Assembly: GCF_040549465.1 (NCBI RefSeq)
Contig: NZ_JBEPTL010000008.1
Location: 89,839-153,838, forward strand
Length of the DNA stretch: 64,000 nt
Origin: Lacisediminihabitans sp040549465
GTDB taxonomy: Bacteria > Actinomycetota > Actinomycetes > Actinomycetales > Microbacteriaceae
Direction of reading: 5' to 3'
Shown here: positions 8,666 to 17,141 of the stretch, piece by piece
Position numbering within the stretch: position 1 is the stretch's first letter
How the letters are laid out: each line of letters begins with the position of its first letter
The notes under the pieces: model-generated
What the model was told of the DNA's origin: nothing
Seen by the model: only the letters and a program-made list of their open reading frames with translations
The model's database searches: none
Translations under genes and position numbers: made by a program

Positions 8666-8690
8666 CTCGTGGACTCCTTACAAGACCGAG

Positions 8691-9497
8691 ATGCTCCTTC
8701 AACTGCTCACCGACCGCGATCTGGCACTGCTGCAGGACATCGAACAATTCCGGCTGCTCAGCACCCGACAGATCCAACGCCTGCACTTCGGCATCGGGCA
8801 CGCGACCATTTCAGCCGCAACACGCGGCACCGTCCGAGTGCTGGGGCGCCTCGAGACCCGCGGGTTCCTCGTCCGGCTGGAACGTCGCATCGGGGGCATC
8901 AAGCACGGCTCATCCGGCAACGTCTGGCAACTTTCTGCAACGGGCGAACGGCTCCTACGCGCTCTACGAGGGGATGGAGCCAGGCGGCGGTTCGTGGAAC
9001 CGGGAGCACCGTTCACCGATCACACTCTTGAGGTCGCGGACCTTGCCGTGTGGCTGCGTGAAGCGGCACGCGAGGGACGCTTCGATTTGCTTGAGCTCGA
9101 CGCCGAGCCCGAATGCTGGCGCGAGTTCACCGCCAGCCACGGCGGGCTGCTGTGGCTGAAACCGGACCTGTACGTAGTGACCGCGACGGCGGCGGTCGAG
9201 GAGCATGCGTTCGTCGAGGTGGATCGAGGCACCGAGCACATGCCCGCAATCCTGCGCAAGTGCGCCAGCTACCAGCGCTACTTCCAGACCGGCAACGAGC
9301 AGCACCGGCAAGGCATCTTCCCGGCCATCGTCTGGGTCGTGCCCAGCGAGCAACGAGCGGCCAAGCTGCGCACGAGCATCCGCGGCGACCCGACCCTGAC
9401 CGACACGCTGTTCCGGGTCACCAGCGCGCAGAACGCCGTCACGATGCTCACGCCAAGAGATGAACAACCAGTAACCGAAAGGAGAAATCACTTATGA
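8691..9497 (+). CDS. Replication-relaxation family protein
   Basis: 268 residues from this ATG. The N-terminus LTDRDLALLQDIEQFRLLST followed by RQIQRLHFG is the winged-helix signature of the replication-relaxation family, proteins of actinobacterial and Gram-positive plasmids and integrative elements thought to act in DNA processing. Later motifs FTDHTLEVADLAVWL and FVEVDRGTEHMPAILRKCASY also fit the family. Translation could begin further upstream in the same frame (GTG at 8559 or 8622), but family members usually start a few residues before the DLALL motif. It ends four bases into the next gene's start. Confidence 0.75.
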   Translation: MLLQLLTDRDLALLQDIEQFRLLSTRQIQRLHFGIGHATISAATRGTVRVLGRLETRGFLVRLERRIGGIKHGSSGNVWQLSATGERLLRALRGDGARRRFVEPGAPFTDHTLEVADLAVWLREAAREGRFDLLELDAEPECWREFTASHGGLLWLKPDLYVVTATAAVEEHAFVEVDRGTEHMPAILRKCASYQRYFQTGNEQHRQGIFPAIVWVVPSEQRAAKLRTSIRGDPTLTDTLFRVTSAQNAVTMLTPRDEQPVTERRNHL

Positions 9498-9808
9498 ACT
9501 ACCAAACAGGAACCACCACAGCGGCGCGAACAGCGCCGGACCAGTCGATCCGAGCACGACACCACATCAACGTCGCTCTTGCCGAATCCGGCATTGAGCT
9601 GATCGATGCCGTGACAGCGCGCATCATCGCCGCCACCGTGCACGGCGGGTACCGCACCGCGCTTTGCAACTTCGCGGCAACCGGGATCCTCAGCGGGAAC
9701 GTGGCACTCGCAGAACTGCGAGCAGTCCCGTCGACGCAGCTTGCGGGGACATGGCGTAAGGCCTTCACCAACTTTGTGATCGCGGCAGGGAGCGACAGTG
9801 ATGAATGA
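9494..9808 (+). CDS. Hypothetical protein, 104 aa
   Basis: ATG 9494 has AAAGGAGAA nine bases upstream and overlaps the preceding stop. The protein is helical, with a conserved-looking core AVTARIIAATVHGGYRTALC followed by NFAATGILSGNVALAEL. No domain is recognised. It overlaps the following gene by eight bases, so it belongs to the coupled run of element genes. Confidence 0.6.
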   Translation: MNYQTGTTTAARTAPDQSIRARHHINVALAESGIELIDAVTARIIAATVHGGYRTALCNFAATGILSGNVALAELRAVPSTQLAGTWRKAFTNFVIAAGSDSDE

Positions 9809-10640
9809 CCTATCGCCAGAAACAAACCCACCCGGCAAGTACAAAGCCGAACTACCGGACGCCGACAACCCGAACCTTGACGCCGAAGAGCCCGAGAACG
9901 GGGACGCACTTGTCGAATTTATCGAATCCGGAATCGATGCTGCCCGTGAACGTCAAACCGACGTCACCGAGCACACGGCCCGCGCCATCGCTCGAGCGAT
10001 AGCCAACGCGCTCGGTGATAACGGTCTCACCCTTGGCGAGTTCGCCCGCACTGGTGCGGTCAGCTACACCGCCCTCAGCAATGAGTTCCTCGAGGTCTAC
10101 AACGACCCGACCACTCCGGCTCAAGTTCGCACCTGGATCGACTGGCTCGGCACCTACCTGGTGCAAGCGAATCAGGAGGGGTCGGGTTGGCGGTTCATGA
10201 TCAATGACGCCGCCCCACAGCTCAACCGACTGTTGGTCGCTACGAGGATCTCCCTGGGATGCACAGTCTCGACGGTGCATATTCCGGCCAGTAAGACACT
10301 CGAGGAGGTCAACGCTCTCACCCGCCACCTCAACGCTCTGCCGACCGTCGGGACCACCCCGTTCCAAGTCTTCCTGACACTGCCCGACGTGGATGCGAGC
10401 GCCAACAACGTCACGGATTCCTTCCAAGACAATTACGTCGGAAACTTCGTGTCCATTGAAGACGCGCTCTACGGGTTGGTCGAACTTGAGGAGTGGGAAA
10501 CAGACCTCCACAACTTCGCTGCCGTACGCGGAATTCTGACTAAAGCCGTGTCGATAGACCACGACATGGTCGAAGCGCAGACCAGAGAGATGTACGACCT
10601 CGTCGAGCGTGAGGGAGTGATCTATGCCTTCAACAAATGA
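9801..10640 (+). CDS. Hypothetical element protein, possibly ArdA-like at C-terminus
   Basis: 279 residues, acidic, no signal or membrane segment. The C-terminal third (DSFQDNYVGNFVSIEDALYG, then LVELEEWETDLHNFA, ending GVIYAFNK) is reminiscent of the Y-x-G-x-F/W-x-S-x-E-D repeats and short glycine-aromatic ending of ArdA antirestriction proteins, DNA mimics carried by conjugative elements. This likeness is weak and judged by eye. The middle resembles no family I know. A GTG three bases upstream (9798) is an alternative start. The next gene begins inside its last 17 bases. Confidence 0.5.
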   Translation: MNDLSPETNPPGKYKAELPDADNPNLDAEEPENGDALVEFIESGIDAARERQTDVTEHTARAIARAIANALGDNGLTLGEFARTGAVSYTALSNEFLEVYNDPTTPAQVRTWIDWLGTYLVQANQEGSGWRFMINDAAPQLNRLLVATRISLGCTVSTVHIPASKTLEEVNALTRHLNALPTVGTTPFQVFLTLPDVDASANNVTDSFQDNYVGNFVSIEDALYGLVELEEWETDLHNFAAVRGILTKAVSIDHDMVEAQTREMYDLVEREGVIYAFNK

Positions 10641-10965
10641 AACGCCACGCGCCCGCCCTTCCGGTTCGGGCTCGCAGCGGAAGGCCGGGCGGCCCCGAGA
10701 AGATCGTCGAATCCGCATCGAGCCCGAACATCTCGATCAGATCGACCATCGGCGACTCGCGCGTGCGCTCCTTCGGCTTGCACAAGACGAGTACGACTCG
10801 CCACACGCCAGCCCTGCGAATGCTTCGCCTCCTCGCTCATTCCCCTCAAAGGCCCGTGTCAGGGGCCACGAGCCCGACACCGGGCCTTGTCCCGGGGCAG
10901 GCGACCACTCAGGCGAAGAGCCGCCGAAAGCGGTGGACAGAGGCGCAGGCGCAGAGAGGGCGTAA
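10624..10965 (+). CDS. Small basic hypothetical protein
   Basis: 113 residues. The first 60 look genuine: a basic lead (QRKAGRPREDRRIRIEPEH) followed by a helix LDQIDHRRLARALLRLAQDE. The rest is rich in Pro, Gly, Ala and Arg and looks less protein-like. In the same stretch another frame ends with a lysine/arginine/glutamine-rich tail (RKRWTEAQAQRGRKAAQEST) up to 11011, so a frameshift near 10,850 may have split one gene. GAGGGAG lies upstream of the ATG. It is probably DNA binding, by charge only. Confidence 0.45.
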   Translation: MPSTNETPRARPSGSGSQRKAGRPREDRRIRIEPEHLDQIDHRRLARALLRLAQDEYDSPHASPANASPPRSFPSKARVRGHEPDTGPCPGAGDHSGEEPPKAVDRGAGAERA

Positions 10966-11160
10966 GGCAGCGCAGGAGAGCACCAGGCTCCAGAGACGAC
11001 GGAACGAATGACGAATGACCAGGATCACCGAGGCGATTTTTACATCACCGAACCACCAGGGGCGACCTCGGGTGAAGGTGCCCTGAACCCCACCAAACCG
11101 CTGGACTTCGCAGGCCAGAAGAGCGTTAATCCGGAGGACAATAACGGAGGAAATCAACTT

Positions 11161-13032
11161 ATGACCCCGAATAGCCCCGAGCCCGCAACCTTGACGCCGA
11201 CCGTCAACTCAACGATCGGACTCGAACATCTCTACGCGAAGCCCCCGAAATTAGGAAGCACACCTGCCTCCGCAGTCGCTCAAGCAGTGGTCTACCTGCG
11301 CGTCTCAACACCCCGGCAGTTGCACACCGCCGCCGACCTCGACGAGGACGGCAACAGCATCGCGACCCAGCGCGTTGAAGCGCTGCGTAAGGTGAGGGAG
11401 CTCAAAGCGACGGTCGCACAAGAATTCCTGGAGCCCGGCCAGTCTGCGCAGACCATCATCAAACGCACGGAGTTCAAGAAACTTCTTCGCTACATCGACG
11501 AACACCCCGATGTGAAATATGTGGTGATTTACATGCGCTCGCGCGTGTTCCGCAACTTCACCGATGCAGCTATCACCAAGCGCCAGCTCTTAGAGAAGGG
11601 CGTCCGTCTGGTGTCGGCCAAGGAGGAATTCGGTGAGGGATACATGGCCGATGCCATGGAAGCCATCACCGACGTCATGAACGAAGTCCAAGTCCGTATG
11701 AACGGCGAAGACGTCAAGGTGAAGATGGCCCACAAAGTCGAACAGGGCGGGTCAGTCGGCCGCGCCAAGCTCGGCTACCTCAACGTCCGCAAGGATTACA
11801 GCGGTCGCCTCGTCAACACCATCGATGTCGACCCGGAACGAGCGCCGCTCGTCGCTTGGGCGTTCGAGCAATACGCCACGGGCCAATATTCGATAAGCCA
11901 GCTCCGCGAGCTAATGGAAGAGCAGGGACTAACCACTCGCGCCTCGCCAAGCCGATCGGAGCGGCCCGTCAGCAATAGTCGGCTGGCTGGAATTCTGCGT
12001 GACCCGTATTACACCGGAGTGATCCGCTACAAGGGAAAGCTCTACGGCGGACGCCACCAGGCGGTGATCTCGAAAGAGACGTTCATCCAGGTGCAAGACA
12101 TCCTTGATCAGCGCAATCGTCAAGGCGACCGAGATATTGTCCATTTTCACTACCTCAAAGGAATGCTCTACTGCGGTGAGTGCCTTGCTGCCGGACGACG
12201 TAGTCGTTTGCTGTACAGCCAAAACACTGGCAACGGCGGCACATACGAATACTTCATATGCACGGCAAAACAGCGGCGACTCTGTTCGACGCCGGCTATC
12301 CGCATCGAGCAGATCGAAGCGCACCTCACTCTCGTCGTCGATGGTGAACGGCTAACTATTGAAGCAATCGAGGGTCTGAAGTCACTCGTCACTACGACGA
12401 TCGACGACCTGCTTGGGGCCGAGCGGGACGCCAAGGCGCAGCTTCAGAAACAGCTGCGAAAGCTGGAAGCGCAGGAGGAGCGCCTCATTGAGCTCGCCGC
12501 CGACGGCACCCTTCCAATATCGAAGATCCGCTCCAAGATCGAACAGACCACAATCCAGAAGGAAGCCATCAAGGAAAAGCTCGCCGTCACCAGTGAACGG
12601 CTGAAGTATGGAGCCGAGAAAGCGATTGCGTATCTCGATCTGCTACGTGATCCCGGCGATCTCTACCGCAATGCTCCGACGCCCGTGCGCCGGGACCTGC
12701 TCGCGGCCTTCTTCAGCAGACTGATTGTCTACGTGGAATATGACGGCGTCAGGGTGGAGAGCGAGCGAAACAGCGCCAACAACACCGTCCGCGAGTTGCA
12801 GGGGCACTGCGAGCGGGTCGGGAGCCAGTCCATCACCGAAAACACAAAAACTCCCCGCCCGAGGGCGAGGAGTTCAAAATTCAATCTAAGGGCTAGTTCA
12901 TTTGACCTTGGTTTGAGTAACGCTGATCTGGCTGGGGTACCTGGACTCGAACCAAGAACAAAAGAATCAGAATCTTCCGTGTTGCCAATTACACCATACC
13001 CCACCGCACCTGACCGAAGCCGGGCCGACTAG
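11161..13032 (+). CDS. Large serine recombinase (integrase)
   Basis: 623 residues from ATG 11161, chosen for GGAGG nine bases upstream; the frame is open back to 11008. The N-terminal resolvase domain shows VVYLRVSTPRQ with the likely catalytic Ser49. It is followed by the recombinase domain (YYTGVIRYKGKLYGGRH), a zinc ribbon with YCGEC and later FICTAKQRRLC cysteines, and a long coiled coil (GAERDAKAQLQKQLRKLEAQ) usual in large serine integrases. It should catalyse integration and excision of the element. The last 60 or so residues are translated from the tRNA-Gln terminator and antisense tRNA, so the native C-terminus in the free element is probably different. Confidence 0.92.
   Translation: MTPNSPEPATLTPTVNSTIGLEHLYAKPPKLGSTPASAVAQAVVYLRVSTPRQLHTAADLDEDGNSIATQRVEALRKVRELKATVAQEFLEPGQSAQTIIKRTEFKKLLRYIDEHPDVKYVVIYMRSRVFRNFTDAAITKRQLLEKGVRLVSAKEEFGEGYMADAMEAITDVMNEVQVRMNGEDVKVKMAHKVEQGGSVGRAKLGYLNVRKDYSGRLVNTIDVDPERAPLVAWAFEQYATGQYSISQLRELMEEQGLTTRASPSRSERPVSNSRLAGILRDPYYTGVIRYKGKLYGGRHQAVISKETFIQVQDILDQRNRQGDRDIVHFHYLKGMLYCGECLAAGRRSRLLYSQNTGNGGTYEYFICTAKQRRLCSTPAIRIEQIEAHLTLVVDGERLTIEAIEGLKSLVTTTIDDLLGAERDAKAQLQKQLRKLEAQEERLIELAADGTLPISKIRSKIEQTTIQKEAIKEKLAVTSERLKYGAEKAIAYLDLLRDPGDLYRNAPTPVRRDLLAAFFSRLIVYVEYDGVRVESERNSANNTVRELQGHCERVGSQSITENTKTPRPRARSSKFNLRASSFDLGLSNADLAGVPGLEPRTKESESSVLPITPYPTAPDRSRAD
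12845..12874 (-). terminator. Terminator of tRNA-Gln
   Basis: On the minus strand ACTCC-t-CGCC / GGCG-g-GGAGT-type arms form a stem with one mismatch, directly followed by TTTTTG. It lies about 57 bases after the tRNA end, as expected for a tRNA terminator, and inside the recombinase reading frame on the other strand. Confidence 0.75.
12932..13003 (-). tRNA. tRNA-Gln (anticodon CTG)
   Basis: 72 bases fold as a cloverleaf on the minus strand. Acceptor arms TGGGGTA and TACCCCA are followed by discriminator G. The D arm is GTGTAATTGGCAACAC. The anticodon stem GAAGA/TCTTT encloses loop TTCTGAT, giving anticodon CTG at 34-36, which reads CAG glutamine. The T arm contains GGTTCGAGTCC. It lies at the border between the integrative element and the chromosome. 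Confidence 0.95.
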
Positions 13033-13179
13033 TCACTCTAACCTACGGTTCGGGGGTCAAACAAATGGACGCCTCCCACCGCGCGTCCGGACTCGGGTGG
13101 GACAATTCGGGAAACCCCACGAATCGAGTGCACCACGCCTTCCATCCTGACTTTCCTCACCAGCTGGCGCCTCGATCCG

Positions 13180-14019
13180 GTGACACTCGTCGCCCTGGCG
13201 GTCGCCGGTACCCTCTACGGGTTCGCGGTCGCGCTGCTCCATCGCCGCGGCATCCGCTGGCCGGTCATGAGAACGCTCGGCTTTTCACTGCTCGGGCTTG
13301 GCTCTTTCGCCGTCGTGAACTTCGGCTTCCTCGGCGTCTACAGCGAGGGGCTCCGCTGGGCGTTCACGACTCGGATCGCACTGCTGCTTTTCGCGGTGCC
13401 CGGGCTGCTCAGCCTCGGCGCACCCGTCACGCTCTCGCGACTGGTGCTCAGCGGTGCGCCGCTCAGGGTCATGGATGCCGTGCTGCAATCCTGGCCGATT
13501 CGGCTATTCGGCAACGCGGTCTTCGCACCCGTCTTCGCGCTCGCGGCGTTCTCGGTATTCCTCACCCCGCTCGCCGGCAGCCTCAGGGAGAGTCTGCTGG
13601 CCGGTGCGATCCTCACCATCACCGTGCCGATCGCGGGCCTGCTGATGGTGCTGCCGATCGTGGAGCACACCACGCAACGCACCAGCTTCTTCATCACCGT
13701 CGAGTTCCTGCTCGTGTTCGTCGAACTCGTCGTGGATGCGATCCCGGCGATCATGATGCGCCTCAACGGATCAGTGCTCGACAGAATCGGACCGGTCCTC
13801 GGGTCGCTGCCCGGCTGGTTCCCGAACGCGTTGCACGACCAGCATCTCGCGGGCGACTTCCTCTGGTTCATCGCCGAGGTCGCAGACGTGCCGATACTCA
13901 TCCTGCTCTTCATCCGCTGGTCGAAGATCGATCGGCGGGAAGCGAAGAACCTTGACGACCTCAGCGATGAGGAGATGGACGCGCTCACCCGCGAACACCT
14001 GAGGCAACGGCCGCGCTGA
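13180..14019 (+). CDS. Cytochrome c oxidase assembly protein, CtaG (caa3) type
   Basis: 279 residues with about seven hydrophobic helices. GFLGVYSEGLRWAFTTRIAL, FGNAVFAPVFALAAFSVFLTP and a C-terminal FLWFIAEVADVPILILLFIRW fit the CtaG/caa3 assembly family, membrane proteins that help insert copper into cytochrome oxidase. The reading frame continues upstream as LTFLTSWRLDPVTL, which also looks like family sequence, but no ATG, GTG or TTG precedes it. Start at GTG 13180 may therefore be too short, or a rare start codon is used. It stands alone after the tRNA. Confidence 0.75.
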   Translation: MTLVALAVAGTLYGFAVALLHRRGIRWPVMRTLGFSLLGLGSFAVVNFGFLGVYSEGLRWAFTTRIALLLFAVPGLLSLGAPVTLSRLVLSGAPLRVMDAVLQSWPIRLFGNAVFAPVFALAAFSVFLTPLAGSLRESLLAGAILTITVPIAGLLMVLPIVEHTTQRTSFFITVEFLLVFVELVVDAIPAIMMRLNGSVLDRIGPVLGSLPGWFPNALHDQHLAGDFLWFIAEVADVPILILLFIRWSKIDRREAKNLDDLSDEEMDALTREHLRQRPR

Positions 14020-14059
14020 CGTGGCTCCGGCGCGCAACGAGCTCAGGCGCACAAAGGGC

Positions 14060-14983
14060 TCAGGCCCGCGCGATGCCGATCAGGTCACGGTTGATGGCGG
14101 CAGCCACGCGCGCACCGGCTCCGGCCGCCACGATGAGCTGCTGCGGCCCCGGCGCGGTGGAGTCGCCGGCAGCGTAGACGCCGGTGGCGCTGGTGCGTCC
14201 GTCGGCATCCGTCAGCAGCAGGCCCCAACCGTCGGTGGAGAGCTGCAGTTCCGCAACATAGTCGAGCGCCGCGTCCCAGCGCGGTCGCACGAAGCCGCCC
14301 TCGACCGCGATGGCGGATCCGTCAGCGAGCGACACGGCGGAGACGACGCCACGCTCCCCCACGACATCCGCGATCTCACGACGCTCGACACGAACACCTC
14401 GAGCGGCCAGCACCGCCTCCTGCGAGTCGGTGATACGGCCCACGCCATTGGTAAAGACGATGAGATTGTGACTCCACTGCGCGATGAGCAGGGCCCGTGC
14501 CGCCAGATCGCTGGTCTCACCGATGAGGGCGAGCGGCCTGTCGCTGTGCTCGTAGCCGTCGCATTCGACGCAGCTGAATAGTCCGAGGCCATAGAAGGCA
14601 CGGATGCTGGGCAGCGCAGGCAGCGTCTCCTTCAGTCCGGTAGCCACCAGCACGCTCGCGGCGGTGACCGACCTGCTCGGCGACCCGTTCACCCCTTTGG
14701 CATCAACCGCGAACGCCCCGTCAAGGCGGGAAACGCTCCGCACTGTGGCCAGTTGGAACTCAGCCTCCGGATACTGCGCCAGTTCCTCGCGGGCGAGGCG
14801 ACGCAGCTCGTGAGGCGCGATGCCGTCGCGGGTGATGAAACCGTGCGAGACCATGGTCGCGGCGTTCCGCGGACGGTTGCCGTCGAGCAGCAGCACGTGG
14901 CGGCGGGCACGGGCGAGGTTGAGGGCGGCGCTCAAGCCCGCGGGGCCGGCGCCGACGATGACGACGTCGTAGTGATCCGCCAC
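14060..14983 (-). CDS. Thioredoxin-reductase-like FAD/NAD(P) oxidoreductase
   Basis: 307 residues. The N-terminal FAD-binding Rossmann motif is VVIVGAGPAGLSAALNLARA; a redox-active CVEC pair sits near residue 138 in SCVECDGYE, as in thioredoxin-reductase relatives; the C-terminal TGVYAAGDSTAPGPQQLIVA is the FAD-contact motif. The second nucleotide-binding region reads ALIGETSDLAARAL rather than the usual GGGxxA, so NADPH binding may be atypical. It starts (GTG) three bases after gltX and is probably cotranscribed. The substrate is uncertain. Confidence 0.8.
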   Translation of the reverse strand: MADHYDVVIVGAGPAGLSAALNLARARRHVLLLDGNRPRNAATMVSHGFITRDGIAPHELRRLAREELAQYPEAEFQLATVRSVSRLDGAFAVDAKGVNGSPSRSVTAASVLVATGLKETLPALPSIRAFYGLGLFSCVECDGYEHSDRPLALIGETSDLAARALLIAQWSHNLIVFTNGVGRITDSQEAVLAARGVRVERREIADVVGERGVVSAVSLADGSAIAVEGGFVRPRWDAALDYVAELQLSTDGWGLLLTDADGRTSATGVYAAGDSTAPGPQQLIVAAGAGARVAAAINRDLIGIARA

Positions 14984-14986
14984 CGG

Positions 14987-16471
14987 TTACAACCGTGCGG
15001 CGAGCCGGCCGAGACGAGCGAGTGACGACTCCTTGCCGAGCAGCTCCATCGACTCGAAGAGCGGCGGGCTGATGCGGCGACCGGAGATCGCGGTGCGCAG
15101 CGGACCGAACGCGATGCGCGGTTTGAGTCCGCCACCCTCGATGAGTTCTGCGCGAAGCACACGCTCGATGTTCTCGTGCGACCAATCGTTCAGCTGTTCG
15201 AGTTCGGCCACAGCCGCGTCGAGAATGAGGGCGGCGTCGTGGCCGGGCATGGCATCCGCGTCGTACTCGATCCTGTCATCCGGTGTGAACAGGAATCCGA
15301 GCAACCCTGGCGCCTCGCCGAGCAGCTGCATGCGCTCCTGCACGAGCGGTGCGGCCTCGCGGAGAATCGCCTCCTGCGTGGCCGTGGGCGGATCGGCGAG
15401 ATAGTCACCGAGGTAGGGCACCAGGCGCGCTGCGAAGTCTTCGACCGGCAGCATCCTGATGTGGTCCCCGTTGATCGACTCGGCCTTCTTCAGGTCGAAC
15501 TGGGCCGGGTTGGGGTTGAGGTCGGCGACGTCGAAGGCCGCCACCATCTCGTCAAGCGAGAACACGTCGCGATCGTGGGTGAGCGACCAACCGAGGAGCG
15601 CCAGGTAGTTGATGAGTCCTTCTGGGATGAATCCGCGATCCCTGTGGTGGAAGAGATTGGACTCCGGATTGCGCTTCGACAGCTTCTTGTTGCCGTCGCC
15701 ACGCACCAGGGGCAGATGCCCGAAGCGGGGCACGAAGGTGGTGACACCGATCTCGGCGAGCGCGTGGTGCAGCGCGATCTGCCGCGGGGTGGAGGACAGC
15801 AGGTCTTCGCCGCGAAGCACATGGGTGATGCCCATGAGGGCGTCGTCAACGGGGTTCACGAAGGTGTACAAGGGTGCGCCATTGGGCCGCACGACCACGA
15901 AGTCGGTGAAACTGCCGGCGGGGAAGGTGATCTCACCGCGCACCAGGTCGTCGAAGCTCAGGTCGGTGTCCGGAACGCGGAGGCGCAGCGCGGGGGCTCG
16001 ACCTTCCGCACGGAAGGCAGCCCTCTCCTCTTCGGTCAGCGCGCGCTCGAAGTTGTCGTAACCCTGCTTGGGATCACGGCCCGCGGCGACATTGCGCGCC
16101 TCCATCTCCTCGCCGGTGACGAAGCTTTCGTAAAGATAGCCGCCGGTCGTGAGCTTCTCGATGATGTCGAGGTAGATGTCGGAGCGCTGGGACTGCCGGT
16201 ACGGCCCATCCGGTCCGCCCTTCTCAACGCCCTCATCCCAGTCGATGCCGAGCCAGGTGAGGCCGTCGAGCAGCTGCAGGTAGCTCTCCTCGCTGTCACG
16301 GGCGGCATCCGTGTCTTCGATGCGGAACACGAGTTTTCCGCCGGTGTGGCGCGCATAGGCCCAGTTGAACAGGGCGGTGCGGATGAGACCGACGTGCGGC
16401 GTTCCGGTGGGCGATGGGCAGAAGCGGACGCGGACGTCGGCTCCGGAGGCTGTGCTGAAGGTGGCAGGCAT
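14987..16471 (-). CDS. gltX: Glutamyl-tRNA synthetase
   Basis: 494 residues, normal for bacterial GluRS. It attaches glutamate to tRNA-Glu in the cytoplasm. The class I signature near the N-terminus is PSPTGTPHVGLIRTALFNW (HVGL in the HIGH position) and the KMSKS-like loop is KLSKRN. FRIEDTD and LRGEDLL are further family motifs. The start ATG (MPATFSTASGADVRVRFCPS) gives a short extension before the conserved VRFCPSPTG. Confidence 0.95.
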   Translation of the reverse strand: MPATFSTASGADVRVRFCPSPTGTPHVGLIRTALFNWAYARHTGGKLVFRIEDTDAARDSEESYLQLLDGLTWLGIDWDEGVEKGGPDGPYRQSQRSDIYLDIIEKLTTGGYLYESFVTGEEMEARNVAAGRDPKQGYDNFERALTEEERAAFRAEGRAPALRLRVPDTDLSFDDLVRGEITFPAGSFTDFVVVRPNGAPLYTFVNPVDDALMGITHVLRGEDLLSSTPRQIALHHALAEIGVTTFVPRFGHLPLVRGDGNKKLSKRNPESNLFHHRDRGFIPEGLINYLALLGWSLTHDRDVFSLDEMVAAFDVADLNPNPAQFDLKKAESINGDHIRMLPVEDFAARLVPYLGDYLADPPTATQEAILREAAPLVQERMQLLGEAPGLLGFLFTPDDRIEYDADAMPGHDAALILDAAVAELEQLNDWSHENIERVLRAELIEGGGLKPRIAFGPLRTAISGRRISPPLFESMELLGKESSLARLGRLAARL

Positions 16472-16565
16472 GGCTCCATAATCCTAACGAGCGCACCGAG
16501 GCAGCGCGCAGCAGCCGAACTGGTCGCCGACCCACGGAAAGGTCCCCACGCGGGTCGTGTGAACT

Positions 16566-17141
16566 CTAGACAGCCCTCAGCCATCCCCGGCGGAGCAGGC
16601 TGATACTGACGAGCACGGCCGCGAAGAATGGCACCCCCACCAGGCCGAGAGCGAGCATGTGCCAGGCGAGAAGCCCCTGCGACGCGAAGCTACTGACGAT
16701 AGCCAGTATCCCGCTCACAACGACACCGGCAGCAACCGGTGCGATCGTGGCGACGAGCTTGTCCCTTCGCGACCAGACCGGCGATGCCCAGAGCATCGCG
16801 ACGCCGACCAGCCATCCGAAGAACGGCAGGACAAGACCGCCGAAAGCGAGCAGCACCACGGTGAGTACGACATACCAGCGTTGCGAACCGGCTGCGACCG
16901 GCTGCACCGGCTCGGTCTCCATCGGCGCCGCTCCCATACCCTCGCGGGCCTCCGCGGCGATGAAGGCCGGGTCGCCCAATTCTTCGATCCTGGATGCCGC
17001 AGCCGCCGCATCCAGTCCATCGAGTTCCTCGGCGATACCCGCAACGAGCCCCTGGCTGACCTCAGCCGAAACACCCGCCAGGGCTCTCTCCAGTTCGTTC
17101 AGATAGGTACGAACCACCCGGGGAGTCGTTGTCTCAGCCAT
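16566..17141 (-). CDS. HAAS-domain membrane protein
   Basis: 191 residues. The first 75 form the helical HAAS-type domain (YLNELERALAGVSAEVSQGL, then EELDGLDAAAAASRIEELGD), followed by three to four membrane helices (WYVVLTVVLLAFGGLVLPFF, KLVATIAPVAAGVVVSGILA, MLALGLVGVPFFAAVLVSI). HAAS proteins are usually encoded directly after PadR regulators, as here: the start overlaps the PadR stop by eight bases. AAAGGACG precedes ATG 17141. It probably acts in envelope signalling under PadR control. Confidence 0.75.
   Translation of the reverse strand: MAETTTPRVVRTYLNELERALAGVSAEVSQGLVAGIAEELDGLDAAAAASRIEELGDPAFIAAEAREGMGAAPMETEPVQPVAAGSQRWYVVLTVVLLAFGGLVLPFFGWLVGVAMLWASPVWSRRDKLVATIAPVAAGVVVSGILAIVSSFASQGLLAWHMLALGLVGVPFFAAVLVSISLLRRGWLRAV

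Larger units (their letters stand above)
1..12845. mobile_element. Serine-recombinase integrative element (right part; left end outside window)
   Basis: This block carries the mobility set: a large serine recombinase at its right edge, a VirD4/TraG-like DNA-pumping ATPase and a replication-relaxation family protein. Accessory genes include an orphan adenine methyltransferase, VWA proteins and a NACHT-like NTPase. Everything from about 13 kb onward is housekeeping chromosome. The right border must lie before the tRNA-Gln terminator (about 12,845), because terminator and tRNA are host features. The left border is not visible. No relaxase and no mating-pore genes appear in the visible part, so integrative mobilizable element or decayed conjugative element are both possible. 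The exact att site was not determined. Confidence 0.65.

Noticed and set aside
11008..11160. Earlier start for the serine recombinase at 11008
   Set aside because: The extra 51 residues are not recombinase-like and ATG 11161 has a good GGAGG site; the ATGA overlap at 11008 is noted as a possible separate coupling.
13065..13955. Arg-rich open frame over the CtaG-like gene
   Set aside because: Overlaps a seven-helix membrane protein frame with clear family motifs; the Arg/Ala/Pro composition is a frame artefact.
15176..16603. Open frame opposite gltX
   Set aside because: Mirror frame of GluRS; no domain recognised.
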